Assembly: GCA_012934845.2 (NCBI GenBank)
Contig: WNNJ02001609.1
Span: 1-64,000, forward strand
Source: Pomphorhynchus laevis
Taxonomy: Eukaryota; Acanthocephala; Palaeacanthocephala; Echinorhynchida; Pomphorhynchidae
Length of the DNA stretch: 64,000 nucleotides
Direction: 5' to 3'
This document shows positions 10,013 to 22,300 of this stretch, one piece after another. The notes below the pieces were generated by a model. It saw nothing but the letters and a program-made list of their open reading frames with translations, did not search any database and was not told the origin of the DNA. The first letter of the stretch is position 1. The number at the start of each line of letters is the position of its first letter. Position numbers and translations under genes: made by a program.

Positions 10013-11390
10013 CTTAAAGACTCCATCCTCTCGTGCAAAGAAATTAGTCCAAAATCATCTTTCATTGTAAAAAATTTTCTTCCCGAAATGGATATAGAGG
10101 ATTGGGATAGGTTCGAAAATAAATTTAATTGTAAAAAATACCATATTCAAAGATCGTAACGGCAAACAACCAACATAGCTCTTCTTACAGCGACAGTTGC
10201 CACAAGGGAAATACTATGTAATTTAAAGCATAATTGCTTTGACTACATGGAATTAAATTTTATTAGTAGAGAATCAGAGTTTGGCGTGTACATATACCCA
10301 CAGTGCTACAATTGCCAGCAGTGCAGATATTGGTCGAGCACCTGTAGGTTTGTAACCAAATGTGTCCACTGTGCTGAATAACACAATTCTACCGAGTGTC
10401 CAAAAATATTAAAGAAGTGTGCATATTGTGGGTCTGGGAAACAAATATCATATGATAAAATATGCCCTGCTTTTTTGGCATATCACAATTAGTCATTTAC
10501 ACCCACGTCCGATATTTTAACATCACAGAAGCGACCACCCATAAAATCCCAAGTCTCCACACCAACAACAGACAAATCGAACAACTCTGCTACCAAAGTC
10601 ATCAACTAAAATTAAATTAAGTCCGCCAAAGGCGAAGAATGCACGAATAAGTTCATCTAATGAAATACCACTTCATCGTTTTTTCAAAAGAGACTCATAC
10701 ACCTACGGTGAAGAACACATCAACCCAAAGATTTTCGCACATTAAAACGATGAAAGTTTCTTCCTGGAACTGTGCATCTCTAAAATACGCAAACAAATTA
10801 TCAACATTCGATCCTGATGTTCTTCTTCTACAGTAAACATGCGGCTCAGTTGAGCCATATTCAGAAAAATGGGATGACTACAAGTCATTTCAATTCATAT
10901 AAAAATTGATTCAACATTTGAATTTATTTTCACTTGTTAAAAAATCCTTTCTACCGCACCTCATTTCTTCGTCAGAAACGGACTAATATTCGTATCAAAT
11001 GATACGTGTACAAGATGGAAAAACTTGTCAGATACTAGTAAACCTCTATATAAGACCACGTGCCAAATCTAGTAACATACCTGACATCTATTCTAAAGAA
11101 CATAAGAAAGCCATTAGAAGGATACTATGCTTGTTATCCACTTTGGACCTATGTCTATGCGAACCTAACCACAAACTGAAACTCACACGAGTTGTTTCTA
11201 TACATAATGAGGAAACATCTGATATTTACCACAAACTGCTTGAATGGTCCACCCAGGAGTCCCCAGACGCATTCAAGACAATTAATCCGGCCTTTGAAGG
11301 TATCAGACGCTTCATCGACGCAATAAAAAATATAATATCACTGGATCCGTATTTGATCGACCTGATTAAAGTCGAGCAAATGGGCTAGTT
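10013..11390 (+). pseudogene. LINE A copy, ORF1 and first part of ORF2
   Basis: ORF1 pieces include SCKEISPKSSFIVKNFLPEM, the lead-in ELNFISRESEF, and a knuckle remnant ending CAYCGSG. ORF2 starts near 10,750 (KVSSWNCASLKYANK). An open part at 10,999-11,388 holds LVNLYIRPRAKSSN, the endonuclease segment, and the linker up to DLIKVEQMG. Frameshifts and stops occur throughout. The copy breaks off at about 11,390; a matching reverse-transcriptase end reappears at 14,400, with a virus fossil between the two. Confidence 0.7.
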
Positions 11391-11479
11391 AAAGAGCTTA
11401 TTCGTTATTCTGAAAGCGTGGTTATGTGTTTTATTTTAGAATTATTTAAGTTAATTGCTAAAATATGCTATATCATTTA

Positions 11480-14380
11480 ACATAATCTTACAGAAGGGTT
11501 AGGGTTACAAATCAAAATCAAATGATATATATATAGTTTTTAAAATCAGTTTCTTTATTTCTAGATGTCTAATATGGAATCAAGGATATATATAGCTGAT
11601 TTATTAGTTCCAAAATTAGAAGCGGATTCACCACCGGTTGATTTTCGAAGCGATATTACTTCTCCGGCTCATGGTGATGGTAATTCTGGTAAAACATATG
11701 CTGTCACTGCGAATGTTGTTGGAGAAGTTACTCTAAACATTAAAGAAACAGAATCACAAGCTGCATATGTGCCAGCACGGAGTACAGAGGCAACAGCTAA
11801 CAGGTTACGAGAGCAACAAACTGCGCCTCGTTTAACAGAAAGAGGTCCAGTAAGCTTACCTTTAACTACTATGCGTAACACATATTTGCTTAATCCTAGG
11901 AATGCAAGAGTTGGATCATCTCCAAATGCAAATAGTAATGTGAACAAAGCTGTTCCTGATTCAATTGAGTTTATCAATAAGAAAGAAAGATTAACGAAGT
12001 GGGGCTCTGACTCATTCTACATGAGCGGAGTCTTTAATTATGATTATCAGGTTACTCCTGACTTCAAAAGTAATTGGTGTCGGGCTTTTATTCAGGCTTC
12101 GGGCCAAATGCCAATTATATTGAGACAAGTTGCCGCGGAGCCTGGAAACCTCTGCTGGAACACACACATCAGGACGTATACAGAACAAGGCAGTGGCAAT
12201 GTTTTATCGCTGACCCAAATGGTTTGCCATTCTGCGAAAGCCTTGACTGATGAAAACCGTTTTACAATACACTATGACAGTCCTCAATTTCTACAATCAT
12301 CTACAACAGCTACAATCCGTGAGTTTAAAATAAATGCTGACAGTGTGGACTTAAAAGCTGCATCAAATTTAATTTCAGCTAAGCTAAGCTTAGACAAAGT
12401 CGGATCTTTAGCTTTGGCCGAATGTGTGTCTTACGGCCTGTATATCGCAGACACAACGGCTTGGTATGCCAAATTGTGGTTAATGTTTTTCCATCTATCA
12501 TGGATGGAAGAGCAGGGACTTGTTGTGCAACCTGTTGCTCCTGCAGTTGATTCCTGTGTGGCTGTTAGCTTTGCCGGAGCTCCAGCTGACGTTACTAACG
12601 CGGTTAATACTGTTGCGGATTTCTGTACGACTGAGAAACTTGTCGTTTTTGAACAAGATTTTGATATAAGTTTACTTCGCGTATTTTGGGCTGCCGCCAA
12701 TGGTTTGCCAAGATTTGCAACGCCCGCCGCAGACCCGCCTCGTGTGTGTTTGTTAGACGGCTTAGTGGTGCCGTGTGATCCTGTTTGTTTTGTTCGGACC
12801 GGACTGCCAATATTACCGGGAGTCGGACCTATGACTGCACAACAAGTGCTAAGAGCAATTGCGGTTCTAACGGGTATTCGCGATGAGCACCGTTTTACTT
12901 TGTCTGGATACTACCGTGCGTGTTTATACTATAATAGATGGAGACCAATGGACACCAGAGGTAAGGCACAATATTATGCGAGTACAATGGAATGGCGAGT
13001 AGCAACTTGGCACATTCCACGTTTTACTAACTCTTTGCTCGTATATTTGAACAGAATCAATCTACCGCATCACATTTGGGCTGAAACTGAACTACGAAAA
13101 TTGTTTGTATTTGGAGGAGATGTAATAACGGACAGCTCGGTATGGATAGCCGCTGCTGTCTGTATCAGTTATAGTACCGCTATGTCAGTATTCAATATAA
13201 AAGGCAGTGACCTCGTTGGAATTTACCGAGACGTGGACCGTTTCAATGTTTTTTTTTTGCTGGCTTCATACGGCGATTAACGATTAGAGAGAATGGTGCA
13301 ATTATGCCCCCAATATCGACAACTGCTGCCATTATTCGAAAGCAAATGGGCCTGCCCAGCCTTGGAGGAGATGCATTCTGTGTCTCTGACTGGGAGAGTG
13401 GCTGGAGGTACACGGAAGACATACTACAGGAAGGAACAGCCTGGGACGTGGTATGGTCGCGTTCTATTCCATACGTCATCGATCCGACAACTGTGCTCTG
13501 GATGTGTTCCGACTACTCTGTGCTATGGCACATACCCCGTGCCCCGGTAACATATAGGATTATGAAGGAATTTCACAAGCTTGGGCGAGGAGGTGAGGCT
13601 AGATTCATCCCCGCTTTAGGTGATGAAATTATTGCTAATTATGATGTAGACTCAGCTTTCAACCCAGCAGCACCTTATGTGCCGATGTTAATGGGTATTT
13701 TAGCTCAAAGCACTCGCCTAGAAATGCCGGCTCCCACCTTCTGGATTACGTGGAGCCCGCAAAATATGCTAATGACTCAGCTCTCTGCTGACGATGACTC
13801 AATTCCGGATTTCATCTTCAGCCCCGATACCATGACAGTTCGGGCAGGGACTGGCGTCTTATACGATTGGCATGCTAATGTTTATACATCACCGGTCTGG
13901 AATCGAAGGGATATGAGCGATGCCTGGTGGGAGCGAATTAGTAGCATAGGCATTGAACGTCGACCTGCTATTGGCATCGAACCAATAGACAGAATTCATA
14001 ATCATCAATCAGAACCTATAGCTAGTCTGTTCCCCGTTGCTCGATGGAATATGAGTAGCAACATGGGTGAGTACATGCTTATTAACTAAGATGCATATTT
14101 TTATGTGCAAGGGGACATATTTTTTGTAATAATATATACTATTTAGATCGCGATAATAATGAGGAATCTCGAGAGGAAATCAAACAAGCGAAGAAATAGA
14201 GAACTTGACTGTGATTATTTAGTATATATTATCTTTTTGTTCTAGTTAGCTATTATTAATTATTTCAGAAAAACAAAAATATATCTTGTCTTTGATTCTA
14301 TATTATGCTTATGTATGATTATTTTAGTAACTCTATATTTATTATATAAAATAAAGAAAATTATGTTTCTAGATGAATAC
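11480..14380 (+). pseudogene. Toti-like virus capsid fossil (EVE1)
   Basis: A single frame of more than 570 codons opens at 11,565, and coat-protein sequence continues to about 14,090 with a decayed tail to about 14,200. Shared landmarks with the 50-51.7 kb fossil are NGLPR near residue 380, a W-R-PMD motif further on, and a P-SIPY / VLWHIP-PV block (there RRVPY / WGLLGMPV). That other fossil is followed by a totivirus-type polymerase, which is the main ground for this family call. No polymerase part is seen here. About one or two breaks are present in the coat region, so it looks younger than most neighbours. It sits between two halves of a LINE A copy. Confidence 0.65.
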
Positions 14381-14389
14381 AAACCAAAC

Positions 14390-14735
14390 GATCGCCAACC
14401 ATCCCCTTAATAGAGTCAAGTTAAAAACAATAGGTCTAACGCTGAACATGGCAAAAACCAAAGTATTGACAGTAGGTAGTGGAGGAAAAGATACAACACT
14501 AACAAGTTTATGGTACTGCTGAACCCGAACATTAATTGGTGCTCCAAGCTAAAAATCCTAGTTTGCACCTTCATCCCCACTTTATCAACACGCATAGACA
14601 CATACAACTTTTCCAAAATATTAAAAGCTGGCAACATACATAGAATAAGAGCAAAGAAATTGGGCCTGAACGAAAAGTCACAGATTATTGTCTTCAATAC
14701 TTGGGCATTTTCTGGCCTTTATTAATTCTCAGTGG
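14390..14735 (+). pseudogene. LINE A reverse-transcriptase C-terminal fragment
   Basis: The plus strand encodes IGLTLNMAKTKVLTVGSGG, then LLNPNINWCSKLKILVCTF, PTLSTRIDTYNFSKILKAG and FNTWAFSGLY. These match residues after the YADD box of LINE A ORF2 (compare TIN.AKTKLLFFGGGG and FTPTLKPRFDLAKFGKLL). It is in the same orientation as the LINE A part ending at 11,390 but lacks the reverse-transcriptase core, which is replaced by the virus fossil. Confidence 0.65.
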
Positions 14736-14759
14736 CTCGACTATGAGGAAGTACCTCTC

Positions 14760-15690
14760 TATCACTTGAAGTACACTAAACGTTACTGACCTTTTGTATT
14801 GGACGATTCGTGACACCAGATGCGTTTATTGCTCAGAAGGCAATAAGTCAACAGATTGTCCAAACAAGAAACAAAAGAAATGGTGTAACTGCGGCTCTAA
14901 CAAGCACAAAGCCTACGACAAGCTTTCACAACATACTACAATTGGGCATCATCGCCACCCATCTCGCCCATTCAAATATCCAAAATAAACGTTAACCCGA
15001 CAAACAGATCTATAGATATGCCCTCCTTAAAAAAAGCAGATACAGGAGCAACAATCACAAATTGCTTAACCACACAACAAATTCAAAATAAAAAATGACC
15101 ACGAATCCCAAACAATAACGATCCTGAAAGAGCAATTATCTACCCAACATAAAATTATAACATAACTTCAAAACGATAGACTGGAACTTGGAGAAATGAT
15201 AAATAACCTAACAATACAGCTAAAGTCTACTACACCTCAAAAATCGACATTAAGATCACAGACCAACCAAGCTCCATCAAGATCTCAACTAAATCCACCA
15301 AAGGCAAAGAATGCCCACATAGAAGCTTCCAGTGAAAACTTGCTGGACAAATAGATGGTAAAAGATTACGAAACTTCATGAGAAGAGCACGATCTAAACA
15401 AAATAGACAAACCTAAACCTAAATGTTAATTGTCTATTGGAACATGACATCTAAAAAATACCTAGACAAATAAACAAATATAAACCCCAGCGTGTTCTTA
15501 CTTCAAGAGGCATGCAGCGCGTGATCGCCGTCTTCCACTTGATATGACTTCACAGCGTTCTAATTCAAATCAGAAACAACACAACACCTCAACCTAATAT
15601 CGCTTATTCGTAAATCCCATAATCCTAATATGATCTCTTCGGCAGAAACAAATCTCTACTCCTACCAAATGTTCCGCATACTTTGTCAGT
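14760..15690 (+). pseudogene. LINE A copy, ORF1 C-terminal half and ORF2 start
   Basis: It begins in the ORF1 zinc knuckle (RCVYCSEGNKSTDCPNKK, then WCNCGSNKHKAYD), continues through a basic, polar ORF1 tail with many stops, and enters ORF2 at about 15,425 (MLIVYWNMTSKKYLDK). It ends near the ORF2 stretch SYQMFRILC. It is the same subfamily as the minus-strand copy 16,350-20,581 and is heavily decayed. Both ends are truncated. Confidence 0.65.
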
Positions 15691-16019
15691 TTAGATTGAT
15701 GTCGTTTTCTTGTTTGCTGTGAACCGTGTCGTTAACTGCAGGAGGTCAAATTAGCAATGTCACGTCGTCCCCAGGTGTTTTCTATATTTTTTTACTAATT
15801 TATTTTGTAGTAATGTGAGATGCTAGATTATATTAGACTTGTCAATCATAAAAATTTTCTTCTATTTAGAGGTTTCGAACGCAATGGATCAGAAGCCCAT
15901 TGCAACCATATATATCGACATACCTATCGACCATATATATTGGATATATATGGACGACATTTTGTAAGCAACTGATGAACACAAGCGTGTTTTGTTTTTA
16001 TCTATTCATATTGTTCAAA
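15691..16019. other. No recognisable gene
   Basis: A short frame at about 15,883-15,990 contains IYMDDIL, which resembles a reverse-transcriptase active-site box, but no flanking polymerase sequence supports it. Nothing else is recognisable. Confidence 0.3.
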
Positions 16020-16362
16020 AAAAATGTTTTTTTTATTTTGTATATTTTTTTATTTTTTTAAGTAGATTGTGAATGAGAGAAAAGAAAGTAAAAAAATATG
16101 TTATTTTTGGATTTTATATATTTTTTTAATTATTTTAGGTAGAATGTGAATGAAAGAAATGAAAATACAAAAATAAAAAATAAAAGAAAAGAAAATCAAG
16201 AGAAAGAATATAGTAACAAAATACATACAGTAATGTAAACCCGTGGATTTAGATTATCAAGTTAAGAGAAGAAAATATAAAATGAAAGAAAAGAAAATCA
16301 AGAGAAAAAATATAGTAATACAGTAATGTAGAATGTGAATAGGTGGATTTAGATTATCAAAG
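16020..16362. repeat. A+T-rich tandem repeat block
   Basis: Two imperfect direct repeats of roughly 75-80 bp lie at about 16,185-16,262 and 16,285-16,362. Each contains agaaaagaaaatcaagaga and ends with ggatttagattatcaa. A related motif with gaatgtgaatgaaagaaa occurs at 16,060 and 16,140. The block borders the truncated 3' side of the LINE A copy to the right. Confidence 0.55.
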
Positions 16363-18767
16363 TAATATAGATACTTTAAGAATGAAAAAGTCGGTGTATC
16401 TCAAGCTCTGTTCGTCGCTATCGAATTTTTTGCATAACAGAAATTTAAAAGTTGATCTAAGAATTGTTCACGCTGTTATGGTGGTCGTACGGCTGAGAAA
16501 AAGTAGAGTCCTAAGAATGCCCAAGTGTTAAACAATTAGTTGACTTTTGAAATCAAGTCCTAGTCCTTTTGCTCTGAGCCTGTGCTTGCTCCCAGTTTTG
16601 AGTAATTTGTTAAATCTATAAAAGTCGAATCTTGGTGATAGGGTTGGTGTAAATGTTGAACCTAATATTTTTAACGTTTTACACCAATTAATGTTTGGGT
16701 TGAGCAGTGCTTTTAACTTTTTATTGGTGTGGTATCGTTTTCCGCCACCACCAATTGTAAGAATTTTTGTCTTTGCCATGTTAAGGTTCAGTCCCAGCGC
16801 ACTAAGTCTAGACTCTATTGTATTGCATGTTTCGTGTACTCTTTTTATCAGGTCTTTTATTGAGTGACCACAAGTGAAAACTAGGGCAAGGTCATCTGCA
16901 TACTGAGAGGTAACAGTCTTCTCATTAGATATTTTTCTTAGAATTTCTTTTGTTGCTACCATGAATAGAATAAAGGAAAGGGGACTTCCTTGCGGTACGC
17001 CCCTTGTCCATCCATATTCGGTATTGCTGTGACTTATGTCTGGTGCTGTGAATGTATTTGCATTTGTCAATGCTAAGATATTTGCGGTTAGCTGTGCCGG
17101 GCAATTTAGATTGTTAAGCATAGGCCATAGCTTGTCGAGGGTTAGGTTATCGAATGCAGCGCTGACGTCAAGTTATGGTACCACTTTGAACTTATTTCTG
17201 TTCCTTTTTTGTGTGGATGCGTTTTGTATGCTTCTAATGGCATTGTGAATCGATTTGTGCTTTCTGTAGCCGCATATATGTTTAGGAAGGATGTTGTTAT
17301 TTTCTAGTCAACGACCGACGCTACGTGCTAGCGACCGCTCGTATACGCCTAGTAGCTGATTTGACAATGAGATTGGTCTTAAATCTTTTTCGCTTTGCGC
17401 GCATTTTTTATTTCCTTTAAATAAAAAATCATTTTTCCTTGTGAGAGATGGCGCAAATCCAAAACGTTTTTGGATACTATCAGTTTGGCCATGTTTCGCC
17501 TATTTGAATCGTTGAGAAGCCTAAGTGCAGCTGCGGAGGGCGAGTTTGTTAGTGAGGTGTTTTTTGAAATTCGTGGCCAGGCGGCAATGAAGTCATGATA
17601 GGTAAGGCAGTTTGTAATGAACTCGCTGGTGTGATCTAACGGATCAGCCATAGCTAGTTCTACGGCGTTTCCTAGATGTTGTTTCTTTACTTTGCTTTTT
17701 ACAGTAGCCCAGTTTTCTCTATATATCCAGCCTTTTGCTTTAATAATCCAATTTGTGCTCTTCTTGTTTGTAATGGTTGACCACTAAGCTTTAGAAAAGC
17801 GTTTTGCTTCATTAATTTGTTTTTTTTTCTGAAGCTTGTTGAGATGCTGTATTCGCAGAGACCAGTAGACTTTGGATACTTCCTTTATTAGTTCATTATC
17901 GTTGCATAGTTCTGCTCTGAGCAGCGTTTTTTTGTATGCGTCGAAGGTTGGGTTGAATTGTGTGTATGGTCTGAAAGACGTCATAAGATATTTACTAGTT
18001 GCTTCGATCAAGCCTTTATTCAAGTCTGCAAGTGAGGGATCTTTGGTGATTAATTCTTTGGTGGTTTCATTAAAGAGGTGCACACCTTCTATTGTTGGCT
18101 TCAACACTTTCAGTTGGTCCGGTACCTCTGAGATAGACCATTCTAGCATTTTGTGGTACACGTTGGATGTATCTTCGCTGTGTATTGATATAATTTTATT
18201 CAGTTTGATCTTCGAGTTGTGTTTAGACAAGCATAAGTCAAGTGTGGTTTTATGCCGACGGCTGTTATGAAAGAAAGTTTCACTTTCTGACACGTTTACA
18301 ATGAATGAGTGGTTTATGCTTTTAATATTGTTTCCTTTGTTGTCATTGAAGTCGACAAAGATGTATTCGACCTTTGAGGAAGTAAACCAGGAAAGAAGAT
18401 TTGTTATTGTTTTTTTATGTTCTTTTGTCCATGCGCCAGGTGTATTACCGGATTTTGCTCTAGGTCGTATGTATATATTTACTATCATAAAGGCGATCTT
18501 GTATTTTAGTATGCGGAACATTTGGTAAGAGTAGAGGTTTGTTTCTGCCGAAGAGATAATGTTTGGGTTAAGGGATTTTTGAATAAGCGATAGTAGGTTA
18601 AGGTGTTGTGTTGTTTATGATGTGAATTGGAACGCTGTGAAGCCATTCCAATTGGAGGACGGTGATCCCGTGCCGCATGCTTCTTGAAGTAAGAACACGT
18701 CTGCGTCGTTATTTGTTAATTTGTCTAGGTATTTTTTAGATGCCATATTCCAATGGACAATTAACAT
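16350..18767 (-). pseudogene. LINE A ORF2 (endonuclease/reverse transcriptase), broken
   Basis: The start MLIVHWNMASKKYLDK at 18,767 leads into an APE-type endonuclease (VFLLQEACG, VNIYIRPRAKSG, FVDFNDNKGN, DTSNVYHKMLEW). The reverse transcriptase has GVPQGSPLSFILFMVATKEI and SQYADDLALVF. After it come LNMAKTKILTIGGGG and FTPTLSPRFDFYRFNKLLKT. At least four frame changes or stops split it, one near 16,530 just before FNTWAFLGLYFF. About 150 codons of the core before the GVPQGSP box are disturbed. It is inactive. Confidence 0.75.
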
Positions 18768-18779
18768 TTAGGTTTAGGT

Positions 18780-19830
18780 TTGTCTCTTTTGTTTAGTTCG
18801 TGCTCTCCTGAAGTTTCGTTTTCTCTTAATATATATTTATCGAGCAAGTTTTCGCTTGAAGCTCATCTGCAAGCGTTCTTTGCCTTTGGTGGATTTAGTT
18901 GAGATCTTGATGGAGTTTGATTGGTATGAGATCTTAATGTCGATTTTTGAGTTGAATTAGACTTTAATTGAGTTGATAAGTTGTTTATAATTTCTTTAAG
19001 TTCCATTCTTTCGTTTTGCAGTTCTACTGTTATTTTTTGTTGGGTCGCTAATTGATCTTTTAGGAGCGCTATTATTTCGGATTCATCGCCATTTTTTGTT
19101 TCGTTCAGTTTGTTATTTAGTTTAGCAATTTGTGCTTGTTGCTTTTGTATTTGTTTTTTTTAAAAAGACACTTATAGAGAGCCGTTTGTCGGTTTGACGT
19201 TTATTTTGGATGTTTGAATGGACGAGATAGGTGGCGCAACTGCCCAATTATGATATTCTGTAAAAGCTGAACAGCGCTTGTCGTAGGCTTTGTGCTTACT
19301 AGAGCCACAGTTGCAGCATTTCTTTTGTTTTTATTTTGGCATTCTGTTGATTTGTGGCATTCTGAGCAATGGACGCATCTGGTGTCGGACTTACATGTGC
19401 TTGACCAATGTCCCTACTTCTGACAGTTATAACATTGAGGGTATATGAACTCCTCGTATTCCGAATTACGACAAATAAAGATAAGCTCCATGTAGTTATA
19501 TGTGTTGTATCGAGTGGCAGATCCCCTCTTTTGTTTCTAGAGTTGCAGGCAGGAGAGCGACATTCGTATGCTTTCCTTTCCTGTCTTTGAAAACAGTTAT
19601 TAATTTTACATCAAATCGTTCTTCGAACTTGCGCCATTCGTCTCTATCCATATCAGGTGAGAGTTTTTTACAATAAACTCGATCTTGGGTTTATGTCTTT
19701 GTAGTTTAGGTTTGAGTTCGTAATGCGTTTGGCGAATGAATTTTTGTAATCTGAGTTTAAAAATGCTATTTTAGCCTTAGTACCTTGATATGAGAAGAAT
19801 ACTATGCCAGTGTTACATTTTGCCATAACA
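18780..19830 (-). pseudogene. LINE A ORF1, heavily broken
   Basis: It begins near 19,825 with MAKCNTGIVFFSYQGTKAKI, like YLGTRAKIAF of the better copy. A decayed RRM-like part follows, then the knuckle lead-in MELIFICRNSEYEEFIYPQ, CYNCQK.GHWSSTCKSDTRC and VHCSECHKSTECQ. A polar tail ends just before ORF2. Stops and frameshifts are numerous. The role by family is binding of element RNA. Confidence 0.65.
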
Positions 19831-20581
19831 CAATTAAACAAAGAAAGCGTTTACTGCATCTACAAACTCATATCCTGAAAGTTGTCTACGGTGGTGTTGT
19901 TCATCGTTGTTTTGTCCATTGCGATTCGCCAACAGCTCTAACAACTGCTGCTGCATTAAGATCGTTCGTAAAACTCCCTCGTCGTCAGTTGCCGTAACAC
20001 AATTAAACAAAGAAAGTTTTTACTGCATCCACAACACACTTAATGTCACAAAATGCGTTACTTATAATCAATTGTTAGGACGCCACTCAACGTGTCTTTT
20101 ATGATAACGGTTGGTCACTGTTTGCGGCTAGGTTGCATGAGCTATTGCCCATTGATTGTGCCGCCGCTGCTGCCACACATTTTATAAATACTATGCAGGT
20201 ATTACCTTTTAAAATATTTTAGCCTATGGAACGACGTACCCTTTCCAGAGATCAGCTCGACTTGTTTGTGTTGTCCAATGTAGCATTATGATGTTGGTGT
20301 ATGACCAATACGGCATGAGTTTGTATAACTCATGTTCTTTTAGAGTGTATGTTCGTTTTTGTGTGTTGTGCTTGTTATCAGGACACCTTATGTCCATATT
20401 TTTATGTGTGTTGATTTTTTAATTATAAACTTAATTTAATCACTTACCTTCAATGCTTTGAATATTGGATCTGGTCAGTGTCGGCGGTAATAGGTTTCCG
20501 CAGATCTACTTAGGTATATTATTTTGAAGCTAGCTCAAAAAGTTTAGGCTGCAAATTGTGTTGCTAGCACACAGGCTTGAA

Positions 20582-20640
20582 GCTGCTCAACTTTGGTGAT
20601 CGAACGAGAACCGATGCATTCAGCTTGATTGGCCGATGGC
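20582..20640 (-). rRNA. 5S rRNA fragment, about nt 1-60 (5S gene 2)
   Basis: On the minus strand it starts gccatcggcc and ends gttgagcagc, matching the first 60 nt of the 5S gene at 29,858 with a one-base deletion and a few substitutions. The rest of the gene is lost at the junction with LINE A. Upstream of it lies the same spacer as upstream of 5S gene 1. It lacks the downstream half of the internal promoter and is a pseudogene. Confidence 0.75.
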
Positions 20641-21411
20641 GTAGTAAGAATTTATATTACAATGTTGATATTTACAGCTTGTTTCTACGTTTTTTGATGT
20701 GTTATTTACACCGCAAAATTCACAACTGAACTCATTTTGACGCTTTTGCGATATGTTTTTTATATTTTTAAAGTTTCTTTGTATTACTTGCCGCATTTGC
20801 CATTTGACATATAATTCCGGTTTTTATCCTTATCATCAACTTTAACAATTTCTTTTTCATATATGAACGTTCACGTACTCTATTGTTTCCAAAACCACGC
20901 TATCATCTCAACATTTTGATTTTTTTTTCATTTTTACACGATATATACATTGTTTTTAATCAGTGATCGTTTTAAAAATATTTTTCAAGCTCTATTTATA
21001 TTTTCGTTTAAAAATATTTTGTATTCTTAATCAGAATACCCAAATTCTAGATATTTTGCTTCGTGGGTTGTTCTTCATTCATTCAAGATTATACATGAAC
21101 ACGAACGAGTTAAAATCTTAATACAAGTCGTTGGAAAACTATTACGCCTCAAAAGTCGTTTATACAAAATGTCAATGAAATGTTCTTTTAATATTTGTTT
21201 AATGATATTACAGTTTATAAAATATAATTCTTTGAATCATTGCTTAAATAATTTAAGCAAAAAGTCATAAAGATTTTTTTAATTATATAGAATTTCGGAT
21301 AACTTTTTTCGTATTTTTATAAAGATATATACTCACAAATTTGTAAATACTCGAAAGCATTTGTTGAATGTAGTACAAAATTGGTTAAACTCAAAATATT
21401 CTAACCAATTG
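20641..21411 (-). repeat. 5S rDNA upstream spacer (copy 2, left part)
   Basis: This closely matches 29,859-30,629, which lies upstream of 5S gene 1. It runs up to the caattg target duplication at 21,406-21,411, where the Penelope-like element interrupts it. It continues on the far side at 24,905. Short frames in it are not genes. Confidence 0.75.
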
Positions 21412-21818
21412 ACCTGTGGACTTTGTTTTCCCGTTAATATGACCTCTGTCAGAAATACTGAAACTATGTATTATTGGTTACGACTTTACTATTATTTTTT
21501 CTTATTTTCAAACAAGCATGAATTATTAATTCTTAAAAAAGGTAGAAGTTCGCATCCCAAGGTGTTTACACTTTAAAATGTAAACTGCTTCACGTGATCA
21601 CGTTTAAGAGACCAGGTAATGGCCAATAGCTAGGTCGCGTAGCGCGTGGAGTGAAGGTGGTAGATCTTTATAGATCTTGTTCCAGCCTGCAACCGCCTTA
21701 AGCAGGGCAGCCCCCTGTCAGATGCTGCTGGATGGCCCGTTGTAAGTTTAGTCTGAGTCAACTAAACTAGGTGGCGACACCGAAAAAGCAACGTTAAAAA
21801 TTATGACTTAAAAGTTAC

Positions 21819-22300
21819 ATGTACTCAACAATATTGGAAAAATACGTAAGTACTAATGATTTCAATTTTAGATCTTTTAAATGTAACAGAAAAAATTGTA
21901 TAGTTTGTGATGCTATAAATAATAATAATTGTATCGTAAGTAATACGACAAACAAATGTTTTTCATTAAATATTAATAATAATTGTAACTGCAATACCGC
22001 AGGTGTAGTGTATCTAATACAATGCACATGTGGATTGCAATATATAGGAAAAACATATCAAATGTTAAAAACTAGGTTTAGGCAACACATATATAATATA
22101 CAGCATAATAGTCAAACTATATTTCATAAACATATGAGATTAATAGGGATATGATATTAAAAACTGAAAATTATTTATTTTAGAACATATTATCGAAGAA
22201 AACATATCAATATTAAATCAAAAACTATTAGAAAAAGAAGATTTTTGGATTAAAACGCTTAATTCCATGTACCCATTAGGATTGAATGACGTGGTACAAG
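21819..22300 (+). pseudogene. PLE GIY-YIG endonuclease region
   Basis: The frame from 21,819 reads CNRKNCIVCDAINNNNC, then a CxC pair (CNCN) and the GIY-YIG core GVVYLIQCTCGLQYIGKTY followed by RFRQHI. After frame disturbances at about 22,145-22,190 the domain continues as HIIEENISILNQKLLEKEDF with WIKTLN.MYPLGLND. By family the domain nicks DNA to prime reverse transcription. The cysteines before the core are typical of the permuted group. The domain is nearly complete but split by the frame changes. Confidence 0.75.

Larger units (their letters stand above)
16350..20581 (-). mobile_element. LINE A, minus-strand copy joined to a 5S rRNA fragment
   Basis: Order on the minus strand: 5' UTR 20,581 to about 19,860, ORF1 to about 18,780, ORF2 from 18,767. 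The 5' UTR matches the one at 29,450-29,600, sharing agcctgtgtgctagcaacac. At the 5' side the UTR is joined directly to 5S rRNA nt 1-60, with 5S nt 61-105 and about 130 bp of LINE leader missing compared with the long copy. The 3' end is lost near 16,350, so the 5S 3' part is absent. Confidence 0.75.

Noticed and set aside
11490-11515. gggttagggtta as telomeric repeat
   Set aside because: It is less than two repeat units and not followed by more. Chance is enough.
15883-15990. IYMDDIL as a reverse-transcriptase active site
   Set aside because: No other polymerase motif is found on either side in any frame.
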